Shown in pieces: positions 53,498-62,963 of a stretch of DNA of 64,000 bases (position 1 is its first letter; each line of letters opens with the position of its first letter). The position numbers and the translations under genes were made by a program. Location of the stretch: positions 6,386,001 through 6,450,000 of the forward strand of contig NZ_CP030053.1 of NCBI RefSeq assembly GCF_004114955.1, written 5' to 3'. This DNA comes from Bradyrhizobium guangzhouense (GTDB lineage Bacteria; Pseudomonadota; Alphaproteobacteria; Rhizobiales; Xanthobacteraceae). Below the pieces are notes generated by a model. The model made no database searches, had not been told where the DNA came from, and was given only the letters and a program-made list of their open reading frames with translations.

Positions 53498-55648
53498 TCA
53501 GGCTGCGCGAATGGTCGCCAGGAATTTGTCGACCTCCGTCTTGAGTCGATTGCTCTCGATCGACAGCGACTGCGCCGAGGACAGCACCTGTGACGATGCC
53601 GATCCCGTCTCCGATGCGCCACGCTGCACGTCGCTGATGTTCGACGAGACGTCCTGCGTGCCCTTCGCGGCCTGCTGCACGTTGCGGGAGATCTCCTGGG
53701 TCGCCGCGCCCTGCTCCTCCACGGCGGCGGCGACCGCCGCCGATATCTCGGAGAGGCTTCCGATCGTCGCTCCGATCGTCTCGATCGCCGCGACGGACTC
53801 CTGGGTCGCAACCTGAATACCCGTGATCTGCTGGCTGATCTCTCCGGTGGCCTTCGCGGTCTGCTCGGCCAGCGCCTTGACCTCGGAGGCCACGACGGCG
53901 AAGCCCCGCCCGGCATCGCCGGCGCGCGCGGCTTCGATGGTCGCGTTCAGCGCCAGGAGATTGGTCTGCCCCGCAATGTTGTTGATCAGCTCGACGACAT
54001 CGCCGATCCGACCCGCCGCACGCGACAATTCGCTGACACGGTCGTTGGTCTGCCGCGCCTGATTGACCGCCTCGGCCGCCATCCTGGCGGAATCCTGGAC
54101 GCGATGGCTGATCTCGGTCACCGAGGAGGACATCTGCTCGGTCGCCGACGCCACGGACTGCACGTTGGTGGACGCCTCTTCCGATGCTGCCGCGACGGCG
54201 ATCGAAAGCTGCTGCGTCGATTCCGCCGTGCCGGTCAGCGTGCCCGCAGCGGCTTCGAGCTCGGTGGAGGCCGAAGCAACGGTCTCGATGATATTGCCCA
54301 CGGCGGCCTCGAACTCACCGGCCATCCGGTGCATGTCGATCCGCCGCTGCTCCGCAGCCCGCTTCTCCAGATCCCGCTGAGACTCCCGATCGAATCCGAG
54401 CTTGGCCTGAAGCGCCTGGAGGGCACGCAATGCCAATCCTGCTTCGTCGTCGTGCTCGACATTGACCCGGCTGTTGAACACACCCTGGGCGATCTTCGAC
54501 ATGATGTCGTTCAGATGCGCCAGGGGGCGCGTGATGGCGCGAATTGTCGCCCATGACAGCAGGGCGCCGGCGAGCAGGCCGAGGCACAGCGTGACCACCG
54601 CGATCAAATTGGCGAGGGTGAACGCGCCTTGCGCGGCATCGTATTCCGCCTTTGCTTCCTTGACCTGGATCGCAACCAGCCGGTCCATGTCGGCCTTGGC
54701 GGCCCCGAAGAGTTCGGCAGCCTTGCCCGTCATATGAGCGTTCAACTCATCGAGCTTGCCGTCGGCCAGCATGGCCAGCGCCGGCTTGAGGCCACGCTCG
54801 ACATATTCGGCTCGTTTCGGTGCAAACGACTCCGCAACGGACTTCTCCTCCGGCGTGAGATAGGTCGCCATGTAATCCGACCACAGCTTGTCGATCCGGC
54901 CGGCGTTGGCCGCGATCACGCCTTGGGCGTTCGAAGCGGCACGGCTGCTGCGCGCTTCGATCGCCGACCTGAAGATGGCGAGCGAGTTCTCCTTCATGCG
55001 GTCATTGATCTCGAACAATTGGGCCAGCGGCACCGACCGGTCCTCGTAGATCGATTGGGCGTGCCGGTTGACCTGGCTCATGCCGATCAATCCGGCGGCG
55101 CCGATGACCATCGTGGACAACGACACGACGCCGACCAGCGAGACCAGTCGCGCCTTCAGGGACCGCGTGAATGGCGAGAATATCTCGAACATGGAGCGCT
55201 TGCGGATCATGCCGGCCTCGATCTTGAAGGCGCCGGCCTTCTTGTCCCGGATCGCGGCGTAGACGCGCTCGGCCTGCTCGCGCTGGTCCGCAGCCAGCTT
55301 GGTGCGGATCGACATGTAGCCGACGACGTGCCCTCCTTCCCAGATCGGCGTTGCACTCGCCAGGACCCAATAGAAATCGCCGTTCTTGCGGCGGTTCTTG
55401 ACCGCCCCGGCCCAGGGCTTGCCGGCCTTCAGCGTCTCCCAGAGATTGGCGAAGGCTTCCGGCGGCATGTCGGGATGCCGGACGATGTTATGCGGCTGGC
55501 CGGCCAGCTCCTGCTCGGTGAAGCCGGACGCCTCGACGAACTGATCGTTGAAATAGGTCAGCTTGCCCTTGAGGTCGGTCTTCGAGACGATCAGCGTCTC
55601 GTCCGTCAGGGGATATTCGGTGGCGGTGACAGGCAAATTGGTACGCAT
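53498..55648 (-). CDS. PAS-containing methyl-accepting chemotaxis protein
   Basis: 716 residues. An Aer-like PAS domain (about 15-120: [35 protein letters not shown]) precedes a membrane helix (168-190), a four-helix sensor (195-340), a second membrane helix (345-368), HAMP (370-422) and a signalling domain with EISHRVQDS and [20 protein letters not shown]. It probably senses redox or energy state through PAS, plus a ligand. The C-terminus KFLATIRAA has no NWETF-type CheR/CheB tether. A small gene lies 56 bases upstream. Confidence 0.92.
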   Translation of the reverse strand: MRTNLPVTATEYPLTDETLIVSKTDLKGKLTYFNDQFVEASGFTEQELAGQPHNIVRHPDMPPEAFANLWETLKAGKPWAGAVKNRRKNGDFYWVLASATPIWEGGHVVGYMSIRTKLAADQREQAERVYAAIRDKKAGAFKIEAGMIRKRSMFEIFSPFTRSLKARLVSLVGVVSLSTMVIGAAGLIGMSQVNRHAQSIYEDRSVPLAQLFEINDRMKENSLAIFRSAIEARSSRAASNAQGVIAANAGRIDKLWSDYMATYLTPEEKSVAESFAPKRAEYVERGLKPALAMLADGKLDELNAHMTGKAAELFGAAKADMDRLVAIQVKEAKAEYDAAQGAFTLANLIAVVTLCLGLLAGALLSWATIRAITRPLAHLNDIMSKIAQGVFNSRVNVEHDDEAGLALRALQALQAKLGFDRESQRDLEKRAAEQRRIDMHRMAGEFEAAVGNIIETVASASTELEAAAGTLTGTAESTQQLSIAVAAASEEASTNVQSVASATEQMSSSVTEISHRVQDSARMAAEAVNQARQTNDRVSELSRAAGRIGDVVELINNIAGQTNLLALNATIEAARAGDAGRGFAVVASEVKALAEQTAKATGEISQQITGIQVATQESVAAIETIGATIGSLSEISAAVAAAVEEQGAATQEISRNVQQAAKGTQDVSSNISDVQRGASETGSASSQVLSSAQSLSIESNRLKTEVDKFLATIRAA

Positions 55649-55704
55649 CGTTCATATCTCCGAGAACATTGACGTGTAGGTGGAAAAGCCGCAGGTCGGC
55701 GCGG

Positions 55705-55980
55705 CTAGATCTGCAGGATCTTCAGGTGGACGATTTCGAGCAGATGCCGCGTCCGCTTGATCTGGTCCGAAAACTCCCGCCGCTTTTTCGGATCGGGAAT
55801 GCGCAGCTCGATTTCGCCTGCGTGCTCCATCGCCAGCTCGAACTGGCCAGCCAGCAAGCTCAGCGCATTCCGGGCGGACGCGCGCAACGCGGCGGACTTG
55901 ATCTCCGCAGAACAATCACAATGCGCGATTGACGTACCGAGATCATGCCGCTGCGAGCGAAACTGTATGATGTTCGACAT
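55705..55980 (-). CDS. Small protein preceding chemoreceptor
   Basis: 91 residues, soluble, mostly helical with charged heptad-like stretches (KKRREFSDQIKRTRHLLEIV). A CDC motif (residues 22-24) but no other cysteine pair. I do not recognise a family. It is on the same strand as, and 56 bases before, the PAS chemoreceptor, so it may be cotranscribed. Start ATG 55980. Confidence 0.55.
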   Translation of the reverse strand: MSNIIQFRSQRHDLGTSIAHCDCSAEIKSAALRASARNALSLLAGQFELAMEHAGEIELRIPDPKKRREFSDQIKRTRHLLEIVHLKILQI

Positions 55981-56377
55981 GCTATTCTCCCGCGGCGGAA
56001 GATCCGGCCGGCAGGATCGCTAATAAACGAGTCGAGTTATCAGGGTATTTGACCGATCTACGACACTCTGGCCGGATTCTGACACGCGCGTTAAGCCGCC
56101 CATGACGTTTGACGGTAACGGGATCGCTTTCATAAGACGGAGCTAATTGGCCTGTCGAAAATCGGCAGCCGAGAACGCGTCGAGGAGCGGCTCCGGTCTC
56201 CCGTCATCGAAAATGCGCACCGCCACGGGCAAACGTCACCTTCGTTCCGCGGAGACAGAACCGGAGTGGAAGAGCCGAAGTGCCGTGAAATTGCCCAAAG
56301 GGGACTAACTAATAAGGCGAATTGAAAAGACAGGCCCGACGCGCGAGCCATGATGGGAACGCAAGGCCGGCAGTGAC
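55981..56377. promoter_or_regulatory. Divergent intergenic region, 397 bases
   Basis: No gene found. It lies between the start sides of the small chemoreceptor-linked gene and the alpha/beta-hydrolase-like gene, so both promoters should be here. AT-richer tracts around 56020-56060 and 56140-56150 are candidates. No palindrome stood out. Confidence 0.4.
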
Positions 56378-57310
56378 ATGAAGAATTTCCTCGTACTTTT
56401 CCTCCTTCTCACCGCGACGGCAGCTTCGGCGCAGGGCGTGAGGCCGGTGCGACCCGCCGCACCGTCCGATCTGGTTCTGACAGGCCTCACCGACAACGAC
56501 ACCACCGCAGGCGGCGTCGGGCGGCTGTGCGAGCAGGTCACCTTCTCGCGCGGCCTGCGCTATGGCGACAGCGAGGCCAATGTGCTCGACGTCGCGACCA
56601 GTGAGATCACCAAGGCGGACACGCCGCGGCCGGTGCTGCTGTTCGTCGCCGGCGACACCTTTACGGGTGATCGCGGCGCGCCGGAGCTGGCCCGCGAGAT
56701 CCAGGACGAGGCGATGTGCTTTGCCGCGCGCAACGGCATGATCGGGGTGCGCGTGAGCTATCGCCTCGCGCCCGCCGCAACCTGGCCGATGGGCGCGACC
56801 GACGTGGCCGCGGCGCTGTCCTGGGTCCACGGCAATATCGACCTGTTCAATGGCGATGCCCGCGAGATCGTCGCGGTCGGTTACGGCGCCGGCGCCTTCC
56901 ATGTCGCGAGCCTGCTCGCGCATCCAGAGCTCCAGACCGATCGCGCCGACGTCGCCGCCGTGGTGCTGGTCTCGGGCATCTACCGCGCCGGCAAGGATGC
57001 CGGTGACAGCGAGAAGGCCTATCTCGGCCTTGATGCCGCTCAATATGACAAGCGCTCGGTGTATCCCGGCATCCTCAACGTCGAGGAGCCGATCGTGCTG
57101 GCCTGGGCTGCGAACGATCCAGCCAACATCGTGGCGCAGGGCGAGACCCTGAAGAAGACGCTCTGCGGCGCCGGCCATTGCCCGCGGCCGACCCTGCTGC
57201 GCAGCCACGACGGCATCGCCGCCGCATTTGGCCTGGATGGTTCCGGCGACAGCCTCGCCGAGCCGACGCTGCTGCTGGTGCATCAGCTCGAGGCGCGCGG
57301 GCTGCCGTAG
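56378..57310 (+). CDS. Secreted alpha/beta-hydrolase-like protein lacking the nucleophile serine
   Basis: 310 residues with a signal peptide (MKNFLVLFLLLTATAASAQG). The esterase/lipase (HSL-like) fold is suggested by PVLLFVAGDTFTGDRGAPEL, VRVSYRLAPAATWP and WVHGNIDLFNGD. The nucleophile elbow, usually GxSxG, reads GYGAG at 168-172, with Gly170 (codon GGC at 56885) in place of Ser; the usual HGGG oxyanion loop is also absent. It is therefore probably not an active esterase. Same strand as the binding-protein gene, 229 bases upstream of it. Confidence 0.78.
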   Translation: MKNFLVLFLLLTATAASAQGVRPVRPAAPSDLVLTGLTDNDTTAGGVGRLCEQVTFSRGLRYGDSEANVLDVATSEITKADTPRPVLLFVAGDTFTGDRGAPELAREIQDEAMCFAARNGMIGVRVSYRLAPAATWPMGATDVAAALSWVHGNIDLFNGDAREIVAVGYGAGAFHVASLLAHPELQTDRADVAAVVLVSGIYRAGKDAGDSEKAYLGLDAAQYDKRSVYPGILNVEEPIVLAWAANDPANIVAQGETLKKTLCGAGHCPRPTLLRSHDGIAAAFGLDGSGDSLAEPTLLLVHQLEARGLP

Positions 57311-57539
57311 GGTTGCGGGCAGCCCGACAATTACTCACACCATTTGCTGGGCCACCCCCCATGTGGAGGAGGGCCAGGGAGAGGGGTGCCGCAGGGGGGA
57401 CTCTCTCGTCGGCCCGTCAGCACGCCTGCCGCTTTCATCGGGCCGACAGCCACACGATTGCCAAACGCTTGACGTAGATCAACCTGTCCTTGGACGGGTT
57501 GAGCCGAGTTCGTTGGGGGCCAACGACAAGGTGTCGAGC

Positions 57540-58763
57540 ATGCGCGTCACCGGCAGACTGCTGTTCATTTCGATCGCCGCGCTCGCCTCGCTGGGGGCGA
57601 TGTCGCAGCAGCGCTCAGACCAACCCGGCTCCGACAAGGACATCCGCATCGGCAACATCGTGCCCTATTCGGGAGCGCTGTCGGAATTCGGCGCGATCGG
57701 CAAGGCGGAAGCGGCCTATTTCGACATGATCAACGACCGCGGCGGCATCAACGGCCGCAAGATCCGCTTCATCAGCCGCGACGACAATTCCGATCCCGCG
57801 ACCGCGCTGCAGCTGACCCGCGATCTCGTCGAGAAGGACGGGGTGCAGCTGATGTTCGGGTCGTTCGGCACGCCGGGCAATCTCGCCACGCGCTGGTACC
57901 TGAACGAGAAGAAGATCCCGCAACTGTTCGTCGCCTCCGGCGACGAGGAGCTGAGCCAGGCCAAGGCGTTTCCCTGGACCATGGGCTGGCAGCCGCCGTA
58001 CCGTTCGGAGGGGCGCATCTACGCCAACTACATCCAGGCCTATTATCCCCGGAAGAAGATCGTCGTGCTCTGGCAGAACGACCAGTTCGGCCGGACGCTC
58101 TACAAGGGCATTCAGGAAGGTCTCGGCGATCTGAACCGTCATGTCCTGGTCGACGTCGCCTTCGACATCAACGACGAGCATCTCGAAGCACACGTCGCGA
58201 TTCTCAAGCGCGCGGACGCCGACGTCTTCGTGTTTCTCGGCGTGCCGTCGACGGCGGCCAAGGTGATCGGCCTCGCGGCGTCGCTGAACTGGCATCCGGT
58301 CTTCATCGTCAACGATGCCTCCGCCTCGATCGCCAATGCGATGGCGCCGGCGGGGCTGGAGAATTCGGCCGGCGTGATCTCGGCGACGTTTTTGAAGGAT
58401 CCGAGCGATCCCGCCTGGAAGGACGATCCGGCCATGAAGAGCTGGTTCGCCTTCATGGACAAGTTCTACCAGGTCGAAAGCGCCAACAGCAGCGCGGCGC
58501 TCTACGGCTATGCCGCGGCCGAGGCGCTGACGCAGGTGCTGAAGCAATGCGGTGACGACGTCTCGCGGGAGAACATCATGCGCCAGGCGGCGTCGCTGCG
58601 CGACTACCACCCGTCGGTCGCGCTGCCGAACATCAAGATGAATACCTCGCCCGACAGCTATCTACCGATCAAGCAGATGCGCCTGGTGCAGTTTGATGGG
58701 CGGTCATGGCAACCATTTGGAGCGGTGATCGAGACGGCATTCACGGAAGGCGCGGCAAGGTGA
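57540..58763 (+). CDS. Orphan LivJ/LivK-type periplasmic binding protein
   Basis: 407 residues from ATG 57540; the longer frame from 57228 overlaps the previous gene and is rejected. Signal peptide (about 1-22) then a type I periplasmic-binding fold: IRIGNIVPYSGALSEFGAIG, YFDMINDRGGINGRKI, DPATALQLTRDLVEKDGVQL, VVLWQNDQFGRTLYKG. Such proteins bind branched-chain amino acids, amides or aromatics. No permease or ATPase is nearby, so it is an orphan receptor or feeds an unlinked importer. A GTG at 57531 is an alternative start. Confidence 0.9.
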   Translation: MRVTGRLLFISIAALASLGAMSQQRSDQPGSDKDIRIGNIVPYSGALSEFGAIGKAEAAYFDMINDRGGINGRKIRFISRDDNSDPATALQLTRDLVEKDGVQLMFGSFGTPGNLATRWYLNEKKIPQLFVASGDEELSQAKAFPWTMGWQPPYRSEGRIYANYIQAYYPRKKIVVLWQNDQFGRTLYKGIQEGLGDLNRHVLVDVAFDINDEHLEAHVAILKRADADVFVFLGVPSTAAKVIGLAASLNWHPVFIVNDASASIANAMAPAGLENSAGVISATFLKDPSDPAWKDDPAMKSWFAFMDKFYQVESANSSAALYGYAAAEALTQVLKQCGDDVSRENIMRQAASLRDYHPSVALPNIKMNTSPDSYLPIKQMRLVQFDGRSWQPFGAVIETAFTEGAAR

Positions 58764-58764
58764 G

Positions 58765-58807
58765 GTGAGGCTTACCCTCCCCCGGGGGAATCCGGCGAGG
58801 GTCTCAC
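58765..58807. terminator. Bidirectional hairpin between convergent genes
   Basis: GTGAG (58765-58769) pairs with CTCAC (58803-58807) and ACCCTC (58774-58779) with GAGGGT (58797-58802), with a CCCCCGGGGG core. It sits between the binding-protein and cyclase 3' ends. No T-tract; modest confidence. Confidence 0.5.
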
Positions 58808-60366
58808 GCCGGCTTCAGCGAGGCCAGCGCACTCTCCAGCAGCGAGCGCACGCGCGCCGCATCGCCCGACTTCACGACGGCCGGATCGAGGTACAGTTCC
58901 AGCCCGGGCGCGCGTTCGGTGATGACGCCGCTCCTCTCCGCTGCCGCATCGCTCAGCGCATCGACCGCATAGGGGATGACCTCGCGGCTGATGCCCTTCA
59001 TCGTGATCGCCGGCAGCGCGTGGGCGCGGACGATGTCGCTGACCAGCGCAAAGGTCTCGTAGCTCAGCACGATGCCGCCGGGCTCGGCGATCGATTGCAG
59101 CCGCGCGGCGAGGTTCGCTTCGGCACCGATGATGGTGTAGTCCATGCGATCGCTGCTGCCGAAATTGCCGACATTGCAGTAGCCGGAATTGATGCCCATG
59201 CGCGAGCGGAACGGCTGCTCGATGCCGGCGGCGCGCCATTTCGCGTTGAGCTCGGTGAGGCGCTGCTGCATGCGCCAGGCCATCTGCAGGCAGGCCTGCG
59301 CATCGGCGCGGTCGCCCTTGGTCTCGGGGTCGCCGAAGAAGATCAGCATGGCATCGCCGATGAACTTGTCGACGGTGCCGCCATGCTCATGCGCAATCGC
59401 AGACATCTCCGTGAAATATTCGTTGAGCAGCTGGGTCAGCAGTTCCGGCTGCAGGCGCTCGGTGGTGGCGGTGAAATTCTGGATGTCGGAGAAGAAGATC
59501 GTGAGCTTCTTGCGCTCGGTGTGGATGGTGACGTCCTTCTGGCCGGAGAAGATGCTCTTGTAGACCTGCGGCGGGATGTAGCGCGAGATCTTCATCGAGA
59601 GCGAGGCCAGGAAGTCGTTGGCGGATTCGAGCTCCCTGTTCATGCCCTTGATGCGGCTGGCCTGCCGGCGCTGCAGCGAGAGGAAGGAAAGCCCGCTGCC
59701 GGCCGCGATCAGGAAATAGGCGAGCAGGAACTTGAACGAGAAGATGTTGGCGGCGATCGGCTGGGCGATGATCACCTCCTGGATGCCCCTGACATCGCCG
59801 ACCTTCCAGTCCTTCTTCGGGCTCTCGGGGTGGCTGTTGTGGCAGCTGACGCAGGCCGGGCCCATGATGACGGGCGCGACCAGGCGGACCTTGTCGGAGA
59901 ACAGCGAGGTCTCGGTGTCCACGATCTTCCGCTCGGGATCGGCGCGCAGCGCGGCCAGCGCATCCCGCTCGAACGTGTCGAGCTGATGCGGCGCGCGGTT
60001 CTGGAACGGGAAGTCTGAGACGAAGCGATAGGTGATGTTCTCCTGCTGCGCGCCGATGACGCGGCCGAGCTCCAGCGACAGCGTTGCCGGGATCGGGATC
60101 GCGCCGGGAACGGATTCGTAATTGTGCACGACCTTGGTCGTGCCGTCGGGGTTGGCGAGGACGCGCCCGACCACGTTGGACGCATAGTAGCTGCGCACGC
60201 TCGTGATGACCGAGTTGAGATCGGCGGTCTGCCGCCGGAGCGCGTTCTTGTTCAGCTCCGTCAGGTCCAGCCACACCGCCAGCGGCAGCGCCAGCAGGAG
60301 AAAGGCAACCACGGCCCCGATCAGGATGCCGTTCTTGCGCTGCTCTTCGGCGATCTCTTGTTTCAC
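58804..60366 (-). CDS. Class III adenylate cyclase with Tll0287-like haem-c sensor domain
   Basis: 520 residues from GTG 60366 (CGGAG upstream); TTG 60399 is the longer alternative. Order: short cytoplasmic start, membrane helix (about 14-33), periplasmic DUF3365/Tll0287-like domain with CVSCH (C172, C175, H176), helix (211-230), then a nucleotidyl cyclase domain. Metal aspartates are D294 in FFSDI and D338 in DKFIGD, with adenine-selecting K334; MDYTIIG and the N/R pair in ANLAARL complete it. It probably makes cAMP in response to redox, gas or ligand sensed by a covalently bound haem. Convergent with the orphan binding-protein gene. Confidence 0.92.
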   Translation of the reverse strand: MKQEIAEEQRKNGILIGAVVAFLLLALPLAVWLDLTELNKNALRRQTADLNSVITSVRSYYASNVVGRVLANPDGTTKVVHNYESVPGAIPIPATLSLELGRVIGAQQENITYRFVSDFPFQNRAPHQLDTFERDALAALRADPERKIVDTETSLFSDKVRLVAPVIMGPACVSCHNSHPESPKKDWKVGDVRGIQEVIIAQPIAANIFSFKFLLAYFLIAAGSGLSFLSLQRRQASRIKGMNRELESANDFLASLSMKISRYIPPQVYKSIFSGQKDVTIHTERKKLTIFFSDIQNFTATTERLQPELLTQLLNEYFTEMSAIAHEHGGTVDKFIGDAMLIFFGDPETKGDRADAQACLQMAWRMQQRLTELNAKWRAAGIEQPFRSRMGINSGYCNVGNFGSSDRMDYTIIGAEANLAARLQSIAEPGGIVLSYETFALVSDIVRAHALPAITMKGISREVIPYAVDALSDAAAERSGVITERAPGLELYLDPAVVKSGDAARVRSLLESALASLKPA

Positions 60367-60566
60367 TCTGCGGCTCCGTGATGTGCGTTTTTGCCGCAAG
60401 GGCGGGAGATTTGCGGCAGCTAGCGGGTTTGCACAGAGCCAACAAACCCGCGCCCGCGCAACCCCATTTTATGGTGGGTCGCGGCGGGCGGCTTTTCGTT
60501 TCATGACGGCAGGCTGCATCCGCGGCGGCGGCGCGCAGAGTCCAACTCTCGCCTGCCCCGCGGGGA

Positions 60567-61994
60567 TCACCGCGCCGCGGCGTTCAAATCCATCGTCTCC
60601 AGCAGGCTGTTCTGTCGCCAGTCGATGAAGGCGTCCTTGAGGCGGCTGATCTGGCCGGCGTGTTCTGGCACGCCCCAGAGATTATGCTGCTCGCGCGGGT
60701 CGGTCTCGAGGTCGAACAGCTGGCCGTCCTCGGCACCGTGGATGAACACGACCTTCCACCTGTCATCGCGCACCATGGTGATCAGCCGGGCGCCGGTCAT
60801 GGCGACATCGCCGGCCTGCTCGGAGAAGACGAAGTCGCGGCCGGTCCATTCCTCACCCTTCAGCGCCGGCAGCAGGCTGCGGGCCTGGAACGGCTTTGGA
60901 TGCTCCGCGCCGGCAAGATCCAGAATGGTCGGCGCCAGATCGAACAGCTGGCACTTCTCGTGGATGCGGCGGCCGTCGGAAAGCAGGTTCGGCGACCAGA
61001 ACAGCAGCGGGATGCGGGTGACGGGCTCGTACATCGACCATTTCTGGCTGAGGCCGTGCTCACCGAGATTGTCGCCATGGTCCGACATGAAGATGATGAC
61101 GCAATTGTCGAGGTAGCCCTTGTCCTCCAGCGTCGTCAGCAGGCGGCCGATCTGCTCGTCGATCATGGTGACGTTGGCGTAGTAGTGCGCGCGCAGGCGG
61201 CGCATCTCTTCATGCGTGGGTGCGAGCTTCCATGACACCGCGTCGTGGTCCACTTCAGTGTCGTGGCGGCGCTTCTCCTTCAGATAGGCCGGCAGACCCT
61301 CGATCTCGGCCTCGGTCGGCTGCGGCACCGGCAGGTCGTTGCGGGCGAGATAATGCTCCAGATATTCCGGCAAGGGATCATAGGGCGGATGCGGTCCGGG
61401 CAAACCGATCTGCATGAACAGCGCCTCGGGCTTGGGCCGCGTTTCCAGCCACCACATCGCGGTCTCCGCGACGAAGATGTCCGGGTGCAGCGATTTCGGC
61501 ATCTCCCAGGTGAAGGCGCCCATGCGGTCGCCATAGTCGGGCAGGCTGCGGTAGCCGGCGCGCGACGGCTTCGTAAGCTTGTGCGCGGCGAACGCCTTGT
61601 CGAGCTCGTCGGCGAACCAGCGGCCCTCGAAGAAGCGGTCCTTGTTCTCGACCACGAAGCGCTCGTGGAAGCCGGCCTTCGCGTCATACGGGATCGTGTG
61701 CATCTTGCCGACATTGACGCAGTGATAGCCGACCTCGCCGAGCTTGCCGACCCAGGTCTTCTGCCAGTGCTGGCCGTTTTTCAGGACGCCCGAGGCGTGC
61801 GGATAGAGGCCGGAGAACAGCGCCGCGCGCGAGGGCACGCAGCTCGGCGCGTTGATGAAGCAATTGTCGAAATAGACGCCCTCGCGCACCAGCCGATCGA
61901 GATTCGGCGTCTTCATATAGGGATGGCCGGTCGCCGCGATCGTGTCGAAACGCTGCTGGTCGGTCATGACCAGGATGATGTGGGGCTTTGTCAC
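60567..61994 (-). CDS. Sulfatase family hydrolase (formylglycine type)
   Basis: 475 residues. N-terminal ILVMTDQQRFDTIAATGHPY with the metal aspartate, and the formylglycine signature CVPSR at C52-R56 followed by AALFSGLYPH. SDHGDNLGEHGL is the second metal site. It hydrolyses sulfate (or phosphonate/phosphate) esters. No signal peptide, so it acts in the cytoplasm on an imported substrate. It is divergent from a GntR regulator and a Tat-exported sugar-type binding protein, a layout seen for uptake of sulfated or ester-linked compounds. Confidence 0.92.
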   Translation of the reverse strand: MTKPHIILVMTDQQRFDTIAATGHPYMKTPNLDRLVREGVYFDNCFINAPSCVPSRAALFSGLYPHASGVLKNGQHWQKTWVGKLGEVGYHCVNVGKMHTIPYDAKAGFHERFVVENKDRFFEGRWFADELDKAFAAHKLTKPSRAGYRSLPDYGDRMGAFTWEMPKSLHPDIFVAETAMWWLETRPKPEALFMQIGLPGPHPPYDPLPEYLEHYLARNDLPVPQPTEAEIEGLPAYLKEKRRHDTEVDHDAVSWKLAPTHEEMRRLRAHYYANVTMIDEQIGRLLTTLEDKGYLDNCVIIFMSDHGDNLGEHGLSQKWSMYEPVTRIPLLFWSPNLLSDGRRIHEKCQLFDLAPTILDLAGAEHPKPFQARSLLPALKGEEWTGRDFVFSEQAGDVAMTGARLITMVRDDRWKVVFIHGAEDGQLFDLETDPREQHNLWGVPEHAGQISRLKDAFIDWRQNSLLETMDLNAAAR

Positions 61995-62033
61995 GATGGC
62001 TTTGTCCTAGCGCGGCGTTGAGTCAATAGAAAA

Positions 62034-62141
62034 TATGTCTGACATAATAATTCTTGTCAAACCAGGACCGATTTGATTTATTGCCTTCTACGGCACGATT
62101 TCAGCGCGATTATCGACCGCCACTCGCAATAAATCAGACAT
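62034..62141. promoter_or_regulatory. Candidate GntR operator sites
   Basis: In the 172-base divergent gap: palindrome TATGTCTGACATA (62034-62046); a separate inverted copy of its core, TCAGACAT (62134-62141) with ATGTCTGA (62035-62042); and a nine-base inverted repeat GATTTATTG (62075-62083) with CAATAAATC (62127-62135). The adjacent FadR-type regulator is the probable ligand. Confidence 0.6.
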
Positions 62142-62166
62142 TTCAGTTCAAAAATCCGGGATCGTC

Positions 62167-62931
62167 GTGGCAAAATCTCCCAGCAAGGACAGCCCGCAAT
62201 CGAGCGCCCAGGTCGCCCGCGAGGTGGCCCGGATGATCCTGACCGGCGTCTGGCGCGAAGGCACGACCCTGCCGCGCGAGATCGAGCTCGCATCCCGTTT
62301 TGACGTCAGCCGCGCCTCGATCCGCGAAGCGCTGTCGCTGCTCAAGGCCAAGGGCCTGATCGCCTCGAAGCAGAAGGCCGGCACCCATGTGCGGGCGCGG
62401 TTCGACTGGAACATGCTCGACGAGGAGCTCTTGAACTGGACGCTGTCGGCGCTGCCGACACAGGAGTTCGCCAAGCAGATTTTGGAGGTTCGCCGCATCG
62501 TCGAGCCGGAGGCCTGCGCGATCTGCGCCGTGCGCGGCACCGACGAGGACTTTGCCCGGATCGAGCGCGCCTATCGCGGCATGGACGCGGCCGGCATGGA
62601 CCGTGTCGCCTATGCCGAGCCCGACTTGCAGTTCCATCGCGGCATCCTCATCGCCACCGGCAACGATTTCCTGATCGCGTTCGGTGCGACGGTCGCCGCT
62701 GCCCTGCGGATGTCGTTCGACCTGTCGAGCACCAATCCCGGCGCGCCGCGCAAGAGCCTGCCCTATCACCGCGCCGTGCTCGACGAGATCTGGGCGCGCA
62801 ACGCCGACGGTGCGCGTCAGGCCATGCACAAGCTGATGGATCTCACCGAACAGAACATCGTCACGGCGATGTCGCGTCAGAAGAAGAAGGACGCCGAGGA
62901 CGAGACCGTCCGCACCAGACGGACGCGTTGA
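62167..62931 (+). CDS. GntR/FadR-family transcriptional regulator (FCD domain)
   Basis: 254 residues from GTG 62167. Winged helix-turn-helix (about 14-75: ARMILTGVWREGTTLPREIE, ASRFDVSRASIREALSLLKA) and an FCD ligand domain (about 98-225) with EVRRIVEPEACAICAVRG, the D/H metal ligands in DLQFHRGIL and YHRAVLDEI. Regulates sugar-acid or similar catabolism in response to the substrate. Next to it on the same strand is the binding protein, 32 bases away; the sulfatase is divergent. Confidence 0.93.
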   Translation: MAKSPSKDSPQSSAQVAREVARMILTGVWREGTTLPREIELASRFDVSRASIREALSLLKAKGLIASKQKAGTHVRARFDWNMLDEELLNWTLSALPTQEFAKQILEVRRIVEPEACAICAVRGTDEDFARIERAYRGMDAAGMDRVAYAEPDLQFHRGILIATGNDFLIAFGATVAAALRMSFDLSSTNPGAPRKSLPYHRAVLDEIWARNADGARQAMHKLMDLTEQNIVTAMSRQKKKDAEDETVRTRRTR

Positions 62932-62963
62932 CGCCTGCAAACAATAAAATGAGGGAGAGAAAG

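Noticed and set aside
57340..57440. GC-rich stretch after the hydrolase-like gene, possibly a repeat remnant
   Set aside because: It has runs such as GGGAGAGGGG but no paired arms, so it cannot be assigned to family B.
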